The notes under the pieces were generated by a model. It saw nothing but the letters and a program-made list of their open reading frames with translations. It did not search any database and was not told the DNA's origin. DNA of 64,000 nt from Gautieria morchelliformis (taxonomy: Eukaryota; Basidiomycota; Agaricomycetes; Gomphales; Gomphaceae): positions 62,001 to 126,000 of the forward strand of contig WHVA01000050.1 in NCBI GenBank assembly GCA_015179125.1, read 5' to 3'. Position 1 is the stretch's first letter. Every line of letters begins with the position of its first letter. Shown piece after piece: positions 63,500 to 64,000 of this stretch. The translations under genes and the position numbers were made by a program.

Positions 63500-63504
63500 A
63501 GTGA

Positions 63505-63600
63505 CGTGCACCAGCGCACGCTGCGCTGAGAGCGCCGGGTACCAGCGCACGCTGCGCTGAGAGCGCCGGGTACCAGCGCACGCGTGCGCTGACAGCGCCT
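63505..63600. repeat. Satellite continued after the LTR
   Basis: Two to three more units (ACCAGCGCACGCTGCGCTGA, GAGCGCCGGGT) follow in the reversed orientation of the second arm. Confidence 0.8.
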
Positions 63601-64000
63601 ACGGCGGTCAGTGTGCACAAATATTATCCTGACTCTGCGCCAAAGGGAAAAATTCCCGTTCACGCGGCATTGCATTTTGCGCGCACGTGCAATTAACCGC
63701 AAAGTGTTCCCACGCGCGCTGGTGCTTTCTGGCACAGTCACGTGACCTGCCCTCGTCTTAAATCATGATTTGCTAGTCTTTGAAGGCAGGGAATTTTTTT
63801 TTTTTGGCTAGTATGATGGATGGGACCCTTAATAATGATTCTAGGTAGATTTTCTGGCACTACATAAGGTTCTGATCATCATTATTTTCAACATTCGAGT
63901 CGTCAATTGGTTGTAACTGCGCAGGATGAGTCACCCTTTCCCAGGCTGTGGTGCAGTGACTCCAGAGGTCATGTGATGCGTCTACAACCACCCATGTTGT
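63601..64000. other. Gene-free end of the window
   Basis: No coding sequence is recognisable. A TCACGTGACC site lies near 63,740 and one TGAGTCA near 63,927. Confidence 0.3.

Overview
The window reads as genomic DNA of a filamentous basidiomycete fungus, most likely an agaricomycete. The signs are short introns of 56 to 70 bases with GTATGT or GTAAGT donors, a Tad1-like LINE with an RNase H domain, Ty3/gypsy and Ty1/copia families of fungal type, RepHel Helitrons, F-box proteins with the DHLHDD signature, WD40 repeats of the NACHT-WD type and a cysteine-rich small secreted protein gene. This assignment is inference from gene families; no rRNA or species marker is present. The window is transposon-rich and holds only a few host genes, most of them broken.

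Layout. 1-5,487: remnants of a Ty1/copia element (two copia-type LTRs, then gag and protease), cut by a fragment of a second LTR. 5,488-24,441: a head-to-tail Helitron array with six recognisable 3' ends (hairpin plus CTAG), most followed directly by the next unit's 5' end. One unit (7,792-13,755) encodes a nearly complete Rep/helicase; the others are non-coding units that carry minisatellites, a TATA promoter and, in two cases, a shared coding-like fragment. 24,442-35,893: host-like DNA with a WD40 fragment, a small secreted protein gene whose intron and flanking micro-exon are tandemly repeated, a Prp43-like helicase pseudogene, a GC-rich island and a broken TB2/DP1/HVA22 gene. 35,894-42,672: an F-box gene split by a complete 6.1-kb LINE with a 9-bp target duplication and a 30-bp A tail.

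42,667-59,815: a nest of LTR elements. A minus-strand gypsy remnant is split by an 11.9-kb plus-strand gypsy element (45,203-57,113, target duplication AGAGG), which contains three solo LTRs of one family (about 490 bp each, each with its own 5-bp duplication) and a copia-type solo LTR inside its 3' LTR. A copia integrase fragment and a gypsy gag fragment follow. 59,878-61,560: a second F-box gene, open over 436 codons, joined in frame to the start of a response-regulator receiver domain. 61,761-62,174: a hAT-type MITE with an 8-bp duplication. 62,404-63,600: a GC-rich satellite arranged as a large inverted repeat and interrupted by a solo LTR.

The genes do not form a pathway. The working logic is transposon biology: an autonomous Helitron that could have served its non-coding neighbours in trans, a LINE that made its own proteins, and recombination that reduced LTR elements to solo LTRs. 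Coordinates of repeat edges were read by eye and may be off by a few bases.
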